Positions 1 to 9,080 of a DNA stretch of 39,928 nt are shown one piece after another. This DNA is from an uncultured Pseudomonadota bacterium. Its GTDB lineage: Bacteria; Pseudomonadota; Gammaproteobacteria; Ga0077536. Location: contig CAIKBL010000076.1 of assembly GCA_903825645.1 (NCBI GenBank), positions 1 through 39,928 on the forward strand. Direction: 5' to 3'. The translations under genes were made by a program, and so were the position numbers. How positions within the stretch are numbered: position 1 is the first letter of the stretch; each line of letters opens with the position of its first letter. A model generated the notes under the pieces. That model was not told where the DNA came from, did no database searches, and worked only from the letters and a program-made list of their open reading frames with translations.

Positions 1-1
1 C

Positions 2-3000
2 ACTGGATCTGCGGCGCTCTCGCCGAGCGGCGCGCAAACAACCAGCACGGGGACGCTCACCTATACCCTGACGGATTCCACGGTCCAAAGTGTGACGGTA
101 AGTGGCTCCGTCGCGGCCACGGGAGTAGGACCGGCAGCGTGTCCGGCCGTTACCCTGACGTCGGCAACGGTCACGTTCGGATATGCTGCGCCACCGGTGA
201 CGGAATCCTTTACACCGTCGTCAATAGCGGTGAATGGCTCGAGCGTACTTGCCTTAAAGATCAGCAATCCGAATGCCGCTTCGCTGTCATCCATGACCCT
301 GACCGATACATTGGCCAGTGGGCTCGTTATCGACTCGCCGCCAGTGAGTTCCAATACCTGCGGCGGAAGCTTCAATCCGCTCGCGAATGGAAGTAATTTT
401 TCGCTGACCTCAGGGACGGTACCAGCCTCCTCGTCATGTACGATTTCGATAAATGTTACGGCGGCGACCAAGGGCAGCTATGTCGACAGCGCGGACGCGG
501 TCACGTTCTCCAACGCGGCGGCCGCGACGCCTGGAGGTGCCACATTGACCGTTACCGGCATAAATGCCGCGGGCTCAAAACTCGTCGTATCGTCCGCGTC
601 TGTGCCGGCAGATGGCGTTTCGACTTCGATGCTGACGGTCACCCTGGTCGACGCGGATGGCCTAGGGGTGCCGAGTAAAAATGTGGCGCTATCGTCGAGC
701 AGCACCACCTCTGTCATTTCTCCCGCAACGATGCTCACGAATACCGCTGGAGTGGCGACCTTTACAGTCACCGACACCAAGGCCGAGTCGGTTACCTATA
801 CTGCCACGGACACGACGGATAGCATCACCGTACCTTCGACCGCTGCGGTGACTTTTACGACCGTCTCCGGAATTTCTATCGGGGTGTCTCCCTCGACGGT
901 GCCCGCCAATGCCACTGCCACGCTATCGGTCAACTTGATCAATACAGGCAATAGCACCCTCTCCTCGGCGGGGTTTTCGGATACGTATCCGTCAGGCTTA
1001 GTTAACGCGGGGAGCCCGACCTCGACCTGCATCGGAGGCACCACGAACGGAGGTTCTGGCGGAACTTCCTTCGGGATCGGTGCCACGTCGATAGCCAAGA
1101 ATAGCACTTGCACGGTGAGTGTCCTGGTCAAGGCTGCGGCTGCGGGCACTTACAATACGAGCGCGATCTTGACGGGAGGCGCCACGTCAAACACGGTGAG
1201 TTTGACGGTCGTCCCCGTGAGCGCGAGTGCCTCGACGGTGGCTGCGAGTCCGACGTCGGTGGCGGCGAACGGAAGTGCGACGTCAACGATAACGGTTAAG
1301 TTGCTCGACGGCGCGAGTTCGCCCAACGCGGTGATGAACAAGACCGTGACGCTACAGGGCAGTAAAAGCAGCAGTGTGATTACGCCGGCATCTGCGGTGA
1401 CCACAAGCGCCGGGATTGCGACGTTTACGGTCAAGGATACCGTAGCGGAAGGACCCATCACTTTTACGGCGACCGACTCGACCGATGGCATCGTCGTTGC
1501 GGCCACTGCACAGGTCACCTTCACGGCGCTGACGGCACCGACGGTCACTAAGGCATTCAGTCCCGCAACCATTGCAGACGCGGGGACGAGTGCCCTGACC
1601 GTGAGCTTGAGCAACCCGAATGCGGTAGCACTCAATAACGTCAATTTTCTGGACAGTTATCCCACTAACGGCGGTCTGGCAAACACGCATTCACTGGTGC
1701 TTAGCAATACCTGTGGGGGTGCTAATCCAAAGACATTGGCTAGCGGGACGGTCCTTGATTTATCGGGAGGCACGATACCCGCCGCTGGGAGCTGCACGAT
1801 CGCCATCAACGTGACCGCGATCAACGCCACGGGTTCTATCGTAAATACGACGGGGGCGATTACCTCATCGAACGGAGCGAACGGCGCATCGGCTTCCGGC
1901 AGTCTGACGGATTTGAATATTGATACCGGCAAGTCGACGATTGTGGCCACGCCGACATCGGTAGCGGCCGATGGCACGACGACCTCACTCGTCACCGTCA
2001 CCCTCGTTGATGGCGGCAGCAGTCCGGTTGACGGGTTGACGGTGTCTTTAGCCGCGTCAGGGGGCAGTTCGGTGATCACCGCCGTGAGCGCGGTGACGAA
2101 TGGCTCGGGTCAGGCGACGTTCACCGTCACGGATACCAAGGCCGAATCGGTGACCTATACGGCGACCGATACGACCGACAGCCTGGTGGTCACACAAACG
2201 GCCGCCGTGTCCTTCACGAGTGTGGGTTCAACGGTGTCTGCTATCAACTGCACCGTGGCCTGTACAGGCGCGCTGACGGCCTCGACCGTTTCGTGGACCG
2301 TGACCTTCAGTCAGTCCGTCACGGGGGTCGATGCGACAGCGTTCACGCTGGTGCCCAGCAGCGGCCTGATGGGCACGTTCATCTCCTCGGTCACAGGGAG
2401 CGGGACGTCGTGGACGGTCACCGCCAACACCGGCCCGGGTTCGGGCACCTTGGGCCTCAATCAGACCGGGGCGGGGGTGGTCGCCCCGACGCTGAAAGGT
2501 ACGTTGACCGGTCAGATCTACACAGTCCTGACGGCGTCTTCCGCGTTGGCGCTCTATCACATGGACGAGGCGGCTTGGTCGAGCGTGGCGGGGCAGGTCG
2601 TCGATAGCGCCGGTAACAATAACCATGGGACTGCGGTTAACGGGGCGACGACCATTATCGCGAGTCCCGCCGGTGCTATCCCGAGTAACCCTGGCACCTG
2701 TCGTTACGGGATTATGACGGGCAGTGGCGTGACGAACGGCTATGTCACCACCCCGCTGGGGTCTGCTAACTTTTCTAATGACTTCACCTTTGCGGGCTGG
2801 ATTTACCCGACCAACGTGTCCAGCAGTGGCCAGCGTATTTTTGGGAATGACAATGGGACCACGAATGGTTTCGCCTTATCGCTGGGCGATCCGGGCCCGG
2901 GATTGATCCGATTTTTTGACCGCGGGATAAGTCCTGTCAGCTTGGATACGGCCTTTGCGCTGTCGGCCAATACCTGGTATTTCGTAGCGGCGGTGGCCGA

Positions 3001-5272
3001 TCTTAAAAACAGCACCCGGACCATTTACCTCTTCAACAGCGCGGGTACGCTTCTGGCCACGACGACCGGGTCGTTTACCGCTACCTGGAATGTAAACAGC
3101 AGCGGTACGGCGAACCTGGGTAATACCACCGCGACGAGCGGCTATTTTTTCCAGGGCGCGATGGACGAAGTGCAGATCTATCCCAAGGTGCTGAGCCTCA
3201 GTGCGCTGACTACGCTGGCGGCGAGCACGCATACCTGTACGGTGACGGTGCCAGACCACATCCAGATTGCGGACGATGGCAATGGGATCACCTGTACGCC
3301 GGAGACGCTGACGGTGACGGCGTGCGCTAACGCGGCCTGCAGCGCGAATTACACGGCAGGCACGGTGACCGGCAACGTCACCTGGGCGGGGACTCCGGGG
3401 GGAACGCTACCGTTCACCATCACGTCCGGGGGGACCGGCACCACGACCGTCAGTCTGCCCGTGACGACCGTGCAGACGGTCACGCTCGGTACGAGCGCCG
3501 TCAGCCCGATTCCGAATGCTAGTTCGACTTGCTTGGTGACCACTAATTCGAGCACCAGCTGTAGTTTGCCGTTTGCGAGCAGCGGTCTGTTGATCAGCGC
3601 GTCCAATTTTCTGGCGGGCAACTCGGAGAATATCACCGTCAGTGCGGTGCGCGCGTCTAACAATGCCCTTAACTGTGTACCGACCTTTGTGAATGTAGCC
3701 CGTCCGATCAGTCTCTCGTGCGCGTATACCAATCCCACCAGCGGGACTGTGTCGCCCGTGGTGGCCAGCCTCTCAATGGCTTGTGGCGGGAGTTCGCAGA
3801 CGCCTTCGCTGACCTTCAACGCCAGCGGGGTGGCGACAACCACGCTGCAATACAGTGATGTCGGCAAGCTGACGCTCAGCGGGACTTATGCGGGTTCGTC
3901 CGTCACGGGCGATAGTGGGTTGTCGATGACTGGCAGCACAACTTTTACGGCCGCGCCTTCGTCGTTTGCGTTTACGGGGTATACGACCCCGCCGGCAACC
4001 CTGGCGGCGGGCGCCAACTTCGCACCGACCGTGAAGGCGCTGAACACGGCGGGCACGCTTGCGCCGAATTTCGGTAAGGAGACGAATCCGGAGGGCGTGA
4101 CGCTGACGCGGACGGTCTGCCAGCCGACCGGCACGAATGCGAACGGCAATGGCAGCTTCAGCGCGAGTCTGGGAACCTTCAGTGGGGGGCAAGCGACCGC
4201 GACACTCAACTACGGGGAAGTCGGTAACCTCGATTTGACGGCGACGCTGACCAGCGGCAACTACTTGAGCTCGGGCATGACGGCGGCGAGCGGGAATACC
4301 GGCACGGGAGGCACGGTGTGCAAGGGCGCTGCGGGCGCCGGCAACGTCGGCAATTTTGTGCCCGATCATTTTGTCACCAACGTGATCAAGAACGCCTCGA
4401 CCGGGATCCCGATGGCCTGTCCGAGCGGGCTTACGTGCCCGACGAGCTACAACGGTTTCATTTATTCTGGCGAATCCTTCTCCGTCAACGTGACGGCGCA
4501 AAATGCGTTTTCGGTCACGACTCAGAACTATGACGGCTCTGCCAATACCACGCCCAATTTCGCAAAAACGGTGACGCTTGCGGCATGGGATGGCTTGGGG
4601 AGTACCACGACCCAGAATCCCCCGTCAGGGACTGGGGCTGCGCTGTCGAGCGCGACGATTGCCGCGGGGGCATTCACGCAGGGGGTGACGAGCGCACCGG
4701 CCACCCCGACGTACAGTTTCGGTGCCGCGCAGTCGGCGCCAACCAACGTTTACCTGCGGGCGAGTGATGCGACCGGGGTATCCTCGTTACGGGTGCCTTC
4801 GAGTAACTCGGTGGAGGGTGGTGTGATGGTCGTGTGTGGTCGTGCCGTCATCAATGGAGCCTATGGCTCGGAGTTCGCCGTGCTGTCCGTCCCGCTTGAA
4901 GCGCAGTACTACACGGGGAGTTACTGGACGCTCAGCGCTACTGATAGTCAGAGCAGTATTCCGACGGCAGATGTCGCGTTTTCAACGTGGCAGAGCACTG
5001 GCGGGAGCTGGACGAACGGTTCGACGGCTGTCTCGGGTTCGAGCCCGGTGTCCTTCGCGAACGGGCTAGGCAGTTTTACGTTGACGAGCCCCGGGCAGGG
5101 CAACACGGGGAACGTCTATGTCACGGCGAATGGGGCAGGCACGTACCCCACCAATACCTATAGTTGTGCGGGCTTGCCGGCGAATGGTAATTATCTCCCC
5201 AGCAACTGGGCCGAAATCACCTTTGGCGTCTACAAGGGTAGTAGTCGCTCCATCTATGTTCGGGAAAACTGA
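2..5272 (+). CDS. mshQ: MshQ-like giant surface adhesin, DUF6701 C-terminus (5' end outside window)
   Basis: The frame is open from base 2, so the true start lies left of the window; more than 1750 residues are visible. The visible part begins with alternating DUF11-like segments (cysteine pairs, 'SNPNA', 'TCGG') and invasin/Big_1-like Ig modules. Three Ig copies lie near 570-870, 1218-1530 and 1925-2220, each with a 'TATFTVTDTKAES..YTATD(T/S)TD' type core. Another Ig-like segment (2225-2520) and a LamG/concanavalin-like domain (about 2530-3220, 'LYHMDE...DSAGNNNHG') follow. From about 3240 to the stop the sequence matches the DUF6701 region of MSHA biogenesis protein MshQ ('PDHIQIADDG', 'PDHFVTN'). 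The protein is Thr/Ser/Gly-rich, as expected of an extracellular protein. It lies 2 bases before four pseudopilin genes, so it probably belongs to an MSHA-type pilus, perhaps as a tip or surface adhesin. In Vibrio mshQ is last in the cluster; here it comes first. The role is inferred from family and context. Confidence 0.8.
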   Translation, partial: TGSAALSPSGAQTTSTGTLTYTLTDSTVQSVTVSGSVAATGVGPAACPAVTLTSATVTFGYAAPPVTESFTPSSIAVNGSSVLALKISNPNAASLSSMTLTDTLASGLVIDSPPVSSNTCGGSFNPLANGSNFSLTSGTVPASSSCTISINVTAATKGSYVDSADAVTFSNAAAATPGGATLTVTGINAAGSKLVVSSASVPADGVSTSMLTVTLVDADGLGVPSKNVALSSSSTTSVISPATMLTNTAGVATFTVTDTKAESVTYTATDTTDSITVPSTAAVTFTTVSGISIGVSPSTVPANATATLSVNLINTGNSTLSSAGFSDTYPSGLVNAGSPTSTCIGGTTNGGSGGTSFGIGATSIAKNSTCTVSVLVKAAAAGTYNTSAILTGGATSNTVSLTVVPVSASASTVAASPTSVAANGSATSTITVKLLDGASSPNAVMNKTVTLQGSKSSSVITPASAVTTSAGIATFTVKDTVAEGPITFTATDSTDGIVVAATAQVTFTALTAPTVTKAFSPATIADAGTSALTVSLSNPNAVALNNVNFLDSYPTNGGLANTHSLVLSNTCGGANPKTLASGTVLDLSGGTIPAAGSCTIAINVTAINATGSIVNTTGAITSSNGANGASASGSLTDLNIDTGKSTIVATPTSVAADGTTTSLVTVTLVDGGSSPVDGLTVSLAASGGSSVITAVSAVTNGSGQATFTVTDTKAESVTYTATDTTDSLVVTQTAAVSFTSVGSTVSAINCTVACTGALTASTVSWTVTFSQSVTGVDATAFTLVPSSGLMGTFISSVTGSGTSWTVTANTGPGSGTLGLNQTGAGVVAPTLKGTLTGQIYTVLTASSALALYHMDEAAWSSVAGQVVDSAGNNNHGTAVNGATTIIASPAGAIPSNPGTCRYGIMTGSGVTNGYVTTPLGSANFSNDFTFAGWIYPTNVSSSGQRIFGNDNGTTNGFALSLGDPGPGLIRFFDRGISPVSLDTAFALSANTWYFVAAVADLKNSTRTIYLFNSAGTLLATTTGSFTATWNVNSSGTANLGNTTATSGYFFQGAMDEVQIYPKVLSLSALTTLAASTHTCTVTVPDHIQIADDGNGITCTPETLTVTACANAACSANYTAGTVTGNVTWAGTPGGTLPFTITSGGTGTTTVSLPVTTVQTVTLGTSAVSPIPNASSTCLVTTNSSTSCSLPFASSGLLISASNFLAGNSENITVSAVRASNNALNCVPTFVNVARPISLSCAYTNPTSGTVSPVVASLSMACGGSSQTPSLTFNASGVATTTLQYSDVGKLTLSGTYAGSSVTGDSGLSMTGSTTFTAAPSSFAFTGYTTPPATLAAGANFAPTVKALNTAGTLAPNFGKETNPEGVTLTRTVCQPTGTNANGNGSFSASLGTFSGGQATATLNYGEVGNLDLTATLTSGNYLSSGMTAASGNTGTGGTVCKGAAGAGNVGNFVPDHFVTNVIKNASTGIPMACPSGLTCPTSYNGFIYSGESFSVNVTAQNAFSVTTQNYDGSANTTPNFAKTVTLAAWDGLGSTTTQNPPSGTGAALSSATIAAGAFTQGVTSAPATPTYSFGAAQSAPTNVYLRASDATGVSSLRVPSSNSVEGGVMVVCGRAVINGAYGSEFAVLSVPLEAQYYTGSYWTLSATDSQSSIPTADVAFSTWQSTGGSWTNGSTAVSGSSPVSFANGLGSFTLTSPGQGNTGNVYVTANGAGTYPTNTYSCAGLPANGNYLPSNWAEITFGVYKGSSRSIYVREN

Positions 5273-5274
5273 GG

Positions 5275-5775
5275 ATGCGGCCGTCTCGGCGTCATCGTAC
5301 GGGCGGTTTTACGCTGATCGAATTGATCTCGGTGCTTGTGATCATGGGCGTGATGGCGGGATTGTCGGCGGTCCGGTTTTTTGACCGTTCGGCCTTTGAC
5401 AACAGCGCTTTCCAGTCACAGACGATTGAATTCCTGCGATTCGCACAGAAGGCGGCGATTGCGCAGCACGCGTTTGTCTGCGTGACGTTCGCCAGTCAGT
5501 CCATCACGCTCACTATCGGCGCCACCAATACGTGCGGATCGGCGCTTGCCAATCCTGCCGGCGGGGCTTCGGCAACCCTCTCGCCAGGCGGGGGGAACGC
5601 GGCTGCATTCTCGCCCACACCGACGAATTTCAGCTTCGATTGTATGGGGGTACCGCGCTCAGCGGGCACGGGACTCTGCGGTGATACGGCCGGGGTGCTC
5701 AGTGTGACCCAGACGGTACAGGTCGCTAATGCCGCGGCCATTACGGTTGAGCCGCAGACTGGCTATGTCCATTAG
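5275..5775 (+). CDS. mshC: MshC-like type IV pseudopilin (GspH-type)
   Basis: This 166-residue protein has a class-III prepilin leader: a basic N-terminus, then G11/F12 at the cleavage site ('GGFTLIE'), the conserved Glu at +5 and a hydrophobic helix ('LISVLVIMGVMAGLSAV'). Prepilin peptidase should cut after Gly11 and methylate Phe12. The globular part resembles GspH/MshC: an 'FLRFAQKAAIAQHAFVCVTF' helix-strand, then two cysteines near the middle and C-terminus. It begins 2 bases after the adhesin stop and overlaps the next gene by 11 bases, so the genes are co-transcribed. It is probably a minor pilin that primes or caps an MSHA-type pilus. The assignment to MshC rather than another GspH-like minor pilin rests partly on gene order. 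Confidence 0.8.
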   Translation: MRPSRRHRTGGFTLIELISVLVIMGVMAGLSAVRFFDRSAFDNSAFQSQTIEFLRFAQKAAIAQHAFVCVTFASQSITLTIGATNTCGSALANPAGGASATLSPGGGNAAAFSPTPTNFSFDCMGVPRSAGTGLCGDTAGVLSVTQTVQVANAAAITVEPQTGYVH

Positions 5776-6277
5776 ACGCCCCGCAGCGCCCCGGACGCGA
5801 GGTCCGTATCAGGCCGGCGTGACGCTCATCGAGCTGGTACTTGCGATCGTTATCATCGGGGTCTCGCTGGGAGGCATTCTCGGTGCCATTGGGTTCGTCA
5901 CTAAAAACAGCGCCGATCCGCTGCTGCGGAAACAGGCCATCGTGCTCGCGGAATCACTGCTCGAAGAGATCGAGACCTGCGACATGATCGCCGCAGCGAG
6001 CAATACCGCGGTGACCATCGCGAACCGGCTGACGAGCTATCACGTAGTCAGCGATTACAACGGTTTTTCTACCAGCAGTGGGGTGACGGCGGCAGACGGC
6101 ACGGCGATTTCTGGTCTGGCCAGTTACAACTTCAAACCTGCTGTCAGCGTTAGTGCCATCTCGAGTGGAGAGCTCGGGGCGTCGGTTCTGACGACCCAAG
6201 CAGTCAAGATCACCGTGTCCGTCACCGATCCCGAAGGAATCGTTACGACGTTGACGGGCTATCGGACGGCTTACTGA
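5765..6277 (+). CDS. mshD: MshD-like type IV pseudopilin
   Basis: I chose the ATG at 5765 over the in-frame codon at 5729 because it gives a normal 18-residue leader ('...YQAG^VTLIELVLAIVIIG'). It overlaps the previous gene by only 11 bases. The 170-residue product has the prepilin signature with Glu at +5, a long N-terminal hydrophobic helix, and the 'RKQAIVLAESLLEEIE' helix typical of MshD/PilV-like minor pilins. A single cysteine follows this helix ('ETCDM'). The stop TGA overlaps the ATG of the next gene (ATGA-type coupling at 6275-6279). It is probably an inner-membrane-inserted minor pilin that is processed by prepilin peptidase and joins the pilus tip complex. Confidence 0.8.
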   Translation: MSIRRPAAPRTRGPYQAGVTLIELVLAIVIIGVSLGGILGAIGFVTKNSADPLLRKQAIVLAESLLEEIETCDMIAAASNTAVTIANRLTSYHVVSDYNGFSTSSGVTAADGTAISGLASYNFKPAVSVSAISSGELGASVLTTQAVKITVSVTDPEGIVTTLTGYRTAY

Positions 6278-7173
6278 TGTCGAGACAGGCTTCCCCTCAC
6301 GCCGGTTTTACGCTCATCGAGATGATCGCCGTGATCGTGCTGATTGGTATCCTCGCTGGGATTGTCTCCTCGTTCATTCGCAACCCCATCACGAGCTATA
6401 TGGATGGCGTCCTCAACGCGAGTCTTGGCGAAATGGCGAATACGGCCATACGTGGCCTCGGGCGAGATCTGCGCACTGCCGTGCCGAACAGTATCCGTAT
6501 GGCAGCCCCCTCGTCATCGACCTATCTCGAATTTCTGCCCACCCGTGCAGGGGGGGTCTACCGGGCGTTGCCCGCCGGATCAGGGACGCCCCAATGCAGT
6601 GGGACGCTAGCGCAGGATATCCTTGATTTCACGACCGCGGACAGTTGTTTCGCGGTCATTGGTCCTGCTTTGTCGATGATCGCATCACCGGCGGATTCGA
6701 TTACGGTGGGCAGCATTCAGTCGGGTGCGGCACCGGCCTACAATAATACCGCCACAGGGGTGCTCCGGACCTACACTGGCGCGACCGGGTCGGTGACGGC
6801 GATCAATTTCACGGCCACGCAACTTCCGGTGTGGGCGCAGCTGCAAAGCCAACGCTTCCAGGTGATCCCTGGCGATCAGCAGGCGGTGACGTATGCCTGT
6901 GTGCCCTCGAGCTCACTGGGCGCGCTCGATACTTCCGGGAACGGTCAGGCAAAACTCGTTCGCTACTGGGCCTATGGTTTTAATGCGGCCCAGGTGGCGC
7001 CGCCGCTGGCGACCGGCCAGAGCGCGGTGCTGGTCGATAAGGTCAGTGGGTGCAATATCGTCTACAACGCTAACAATCAAAACGTCGGGCTGGTGACGGT
7101 CACCCTGCAACTCACGGTGAATAACGTCACCGTCCGCCTCTACGATGAAATTCATGTCAACAATCAGCCCTGA
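6277..7173 (+). CDS. mshO: MshO-like type IV pseudopilin
   Basis: The 298-residue protein starts with a short leader and cleavage site 'HAG^FTLIEMIAVIVLIGILAGI', with Glu at +5. The region after the helix ('FIRNPITSYMDG', then 'ANTAIRGLGRDLRTAVPNSIR') is characteristic of MshO/PilW-type large minor pilins. Several cysteines in the globular part (for example 'TPQCSG', 'DSCFAV', 'SGCNIVY') could form disulphides in the periplasm. The start codon overlaps the mshD stop, and the 3' end overlaps mshP by about 29 bases, so translation is probably coupled along C-D-O-P. Length and motif order fit MshO well. Confidence 0.85.
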   Translation: MSRQASPHAGFTLIEMIAVIVLIGILAGIVSSFIRNPITSYMDGVLNASLGEMANTAIRGLGRDLRTAVPNSIRMAAPSSSTYLEFLPTRAGGVYRALPAGSGTPQCSGTLAQDILDFTTADSCFAVIGPALSMIASPADSITVGSIQSGAAPAYNNTATGVLRTYTGATGSVTAINFTATQLPVWAQLQSQRFQVIPGDQQAVTYACVPSSSLGALDTSGNGQAKLVRYWAYGFNAAQVAPPLATGQSAVLVDKVSGCNIVYNANNQNVGLVTVTLQLTVNNVTVRLYDEIHVNNQP

Positions 7174-7630
7174 ACGTGCGTGGGCGAGGTCTCGCCGTGC
7201 CGGTTCCGTTGCCCGCGGCTTTGCACTCGTGGCAGCCATTTTCCTGATGGTGATTTTGAGTTCACTGGCGACGGTGTTAATGAATCTTTTTTCGACTCAG
7301 CAACAGACGCTGGCCACGGATTTGTTGGGCTCCCGTGCGTATCAGGCTGCGCGCGCCGGGATCGAATGGGCGGCGTTCGGGATCACGGCCACGGCGCAGG
7401 GCTCGCTGTGGACCGGCTGTGCCGGGGGGACGACGATTCCGATCAACCAGATGACGGGCACTTTGTCGGTCTTCTCGGTCACCGTAACCTGCACTTATAC
7501 GACGACTACGCAGGGCACGACGAACATTTATGTTTACAACCTGTCGTCGACTTCCACCGGGCCCAGTGGCGCAAGCCTTGGCAGTCTCGACTATGTCCGC
7601 CGGACCATTACCGCGCAGATGACGGATTAG
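7145..7630 (+). CDS. mshP: MshP-like pilus biogenesis protein
   Basis: The 161-residue protein has a basic N-terminus and then 'ARGFALVAAIFLMVILSSLATVLMNLF'. This is a prepilin-like helix without the usual Glu at +5, as is normal for MshP/PilX-type proteins. After the helix, 'AYQAARAGIEWAAFG' is the diagnostic block of the PilX/MshP family. Two codons could start it: ATG at 7145 (overlapping mshO by 29 bases) or ATG at 7154; neither has a strong ribosome site. It is the last gene of this plus-strand set. The next locus runs on the opposite strand and converges on it, ending within the mshP stop codon region. The expected role is as a minor component of the MSHA pilus. Confidence 0.75.
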   Translation: MKFMSTISPERAWARSRRAGSVARGFALVAAIFLMVILSSLATVLMNLFSTQQQTLATDLLGSRAYQAARAGIEWAAFGITATAQGSLWTGCAGGTTIPINQMTGTLSVFSVTVTCTYTTTTQGTTNIYVYNLSSTSTGPSGASLGSLDYVRRTITAQMTD

Positions 7631-8902
7631 CTCTGCAACCGGCGCAGGACGGGCAGCACGCCGAGGTCTGGCCGCGACGGGTTGGGCAGCCGGGGGTATG
7701 GGGGCACGGCGAAAAACCGATGCGGGACCGTTTCGTCGCAGGAGTGGATCGTCGACGGCGAGCCCCAATGCCAGTCGACCATAGGTCTGGCTGGCCGTGT
7801 CTATATCCAGGAAGGCGTGCACGGCTAGCATGTTGATATCCCGAAAATAGCGTTGCAGCGTGCTCTTCTCACGAAAGTCATCTCCTCCAAACCCACGCGC
7901 GAGATCGTTAATCGCGTTGCGGCATAAATCCGTGATGTAGCCGACTTTCAGTTTCATGGCCGCCCGATCGGTGAGCGTATTCCGCTCGCGACAGGCGGCG
8001 GTGTAGCGGGCAAGATAAGCCGCCAACAGCCTCTCAGCTGCGTCCGCAGCGGTGAGGTCGCGGGCAAGTCGTATTTGCGTGGCCTGTTGCGCGGCCGCTT
8101 TGGCGTGCGTCAAGGTGCTCTGACGGACTTCGGTATGGGCGACGAAGGCGTTGATGGCGCCGCGCAGCGCCGATGAGGACGGGCACGACTTCGCTCATCT
8201 GGATGGGAATGAATGGTAGGTGATACATCGGATCGGCGTGCCGCGCCTGTCCGTCGCTTTGTCCGATGAGTATCGGCAGAAAGGGCGTCGCCGCCGCCCG
8301 ATGGAGGGGAACGAACACCTCATCTACACGCATATCGTGACTGCCCGTGCCGCGCATGCCACTGATCTGCCAGGTATCGATAAGCGTCGTCTACGTGCGC
8401 GGCACGATAAAACTCAAGGGCAGGGCGGGCGCGCCCTCCTCGGTCAGCACCCCCATGAAATTTACCCATTCTGCTTGAACGGATCCCGAGTTCCAAGAAG
8501 TTTGTCCGCAGATGCAATACCCCTCGGCGACGCGCCTAACACTCTTAAGAGGGGAAGCCTGAGCCGCACTGAGGATGTATGGTTTGTGGGCGAAAATTTC
8601 CTGTTGGACGCGTGCGGAAAAGTCAGCATGCGCCACGCCGCGCCCATGTAGAACGCAGCGACCCAGCCCGTGGACCGACAGGCGGCACTCAGGATCGCCG
8701 TGATCGCTGCCAGGGTGGCGATGGGACGCTCATGCCTGCCGTAACACTCGGGCGTGAGCGTTGCCAGCACGCCGCTGTCGCTCAGATCACGCAGACTTTC
8801 ATCGAGCAACGCGCGCTGGATTTCAGTCTGCTGGGCCCGAGCGGCGAAGACCGGTGCTAACGCGTGTGCGCGGGTGACTAATGCCTGATGCGACAGTCGC
8901 AT
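7627..8902 (-). pseudogene. Decayed flavin-dependent monooxygenase (acyl-CoA dehydrogenase fold, HsaA/HpaB-like)
   Basis: Pieces of one protein are read in order from 8902 downward but in several frames. The N-terminal helical domain runs 8902 to about 8600 ('MRLSHQALVTRAHALAPVF', 'CRSTGWVAAFYMGAAW'). The flavin-binding middle runs about 8600 to 8394 ('GYCICGQTSWNSGS', 'LSFIVPRT'). The next strands run about 8390 to 8170 ('MRGTGSHDMRVDEVFVP'). The C-terminal four-helix bundle runs about 8150 to 7770 ('FREKSTLQRYFRDINMLAVHAFLD', 'YGRLALGL'). An intact protein would be near 400 residues. At least three frame changes separate the pieces, so no full-length product can be made. Relatives are oxygenase components that use reduced flavin on aromatic or steroid substrates, or acyl-CoA dehydrogenases. 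The esterase upstream on the same strand may have been its operon partner. The exact 3' end is uncertain because two frames remain open near 7700. Confidence 0.75.
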
Positions 8903-9080
8903 GCTTCATACATTCTCGGCATGCCGGTCATTCTGCAAGTGGCGGGCGCATGTCCGCGCATCGGCGATGTCGCCGCGGGCGGCCGACGGCCCCCACGATT
9001 TTCGTCACACAGCCTCGGCTCGGACGGTGGTTCAAGTCGGACCGCGATGGTGCGCAACGGCACGTTACCGGCGGTATTCC

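Noticed and set aside
3773-4501. Long minus-strand open frame (242 codons) opposite the adhesin
   Set aside because: It lies inside the DUF6701 coding region, is Arg-rich and has no motif; it arises from the codon bias of the plus-strand gene. Other minus-strand frames in 61-3867 are rejected for the same reason.
7277-7626. Minus-strand frame running from the monooxygenase relic through mshP
   Set aside because: After about 7700 the sequence loses all similarity and becomes an Arg/Ala-rich antisense of mshP; it is read-through beyond the relic.
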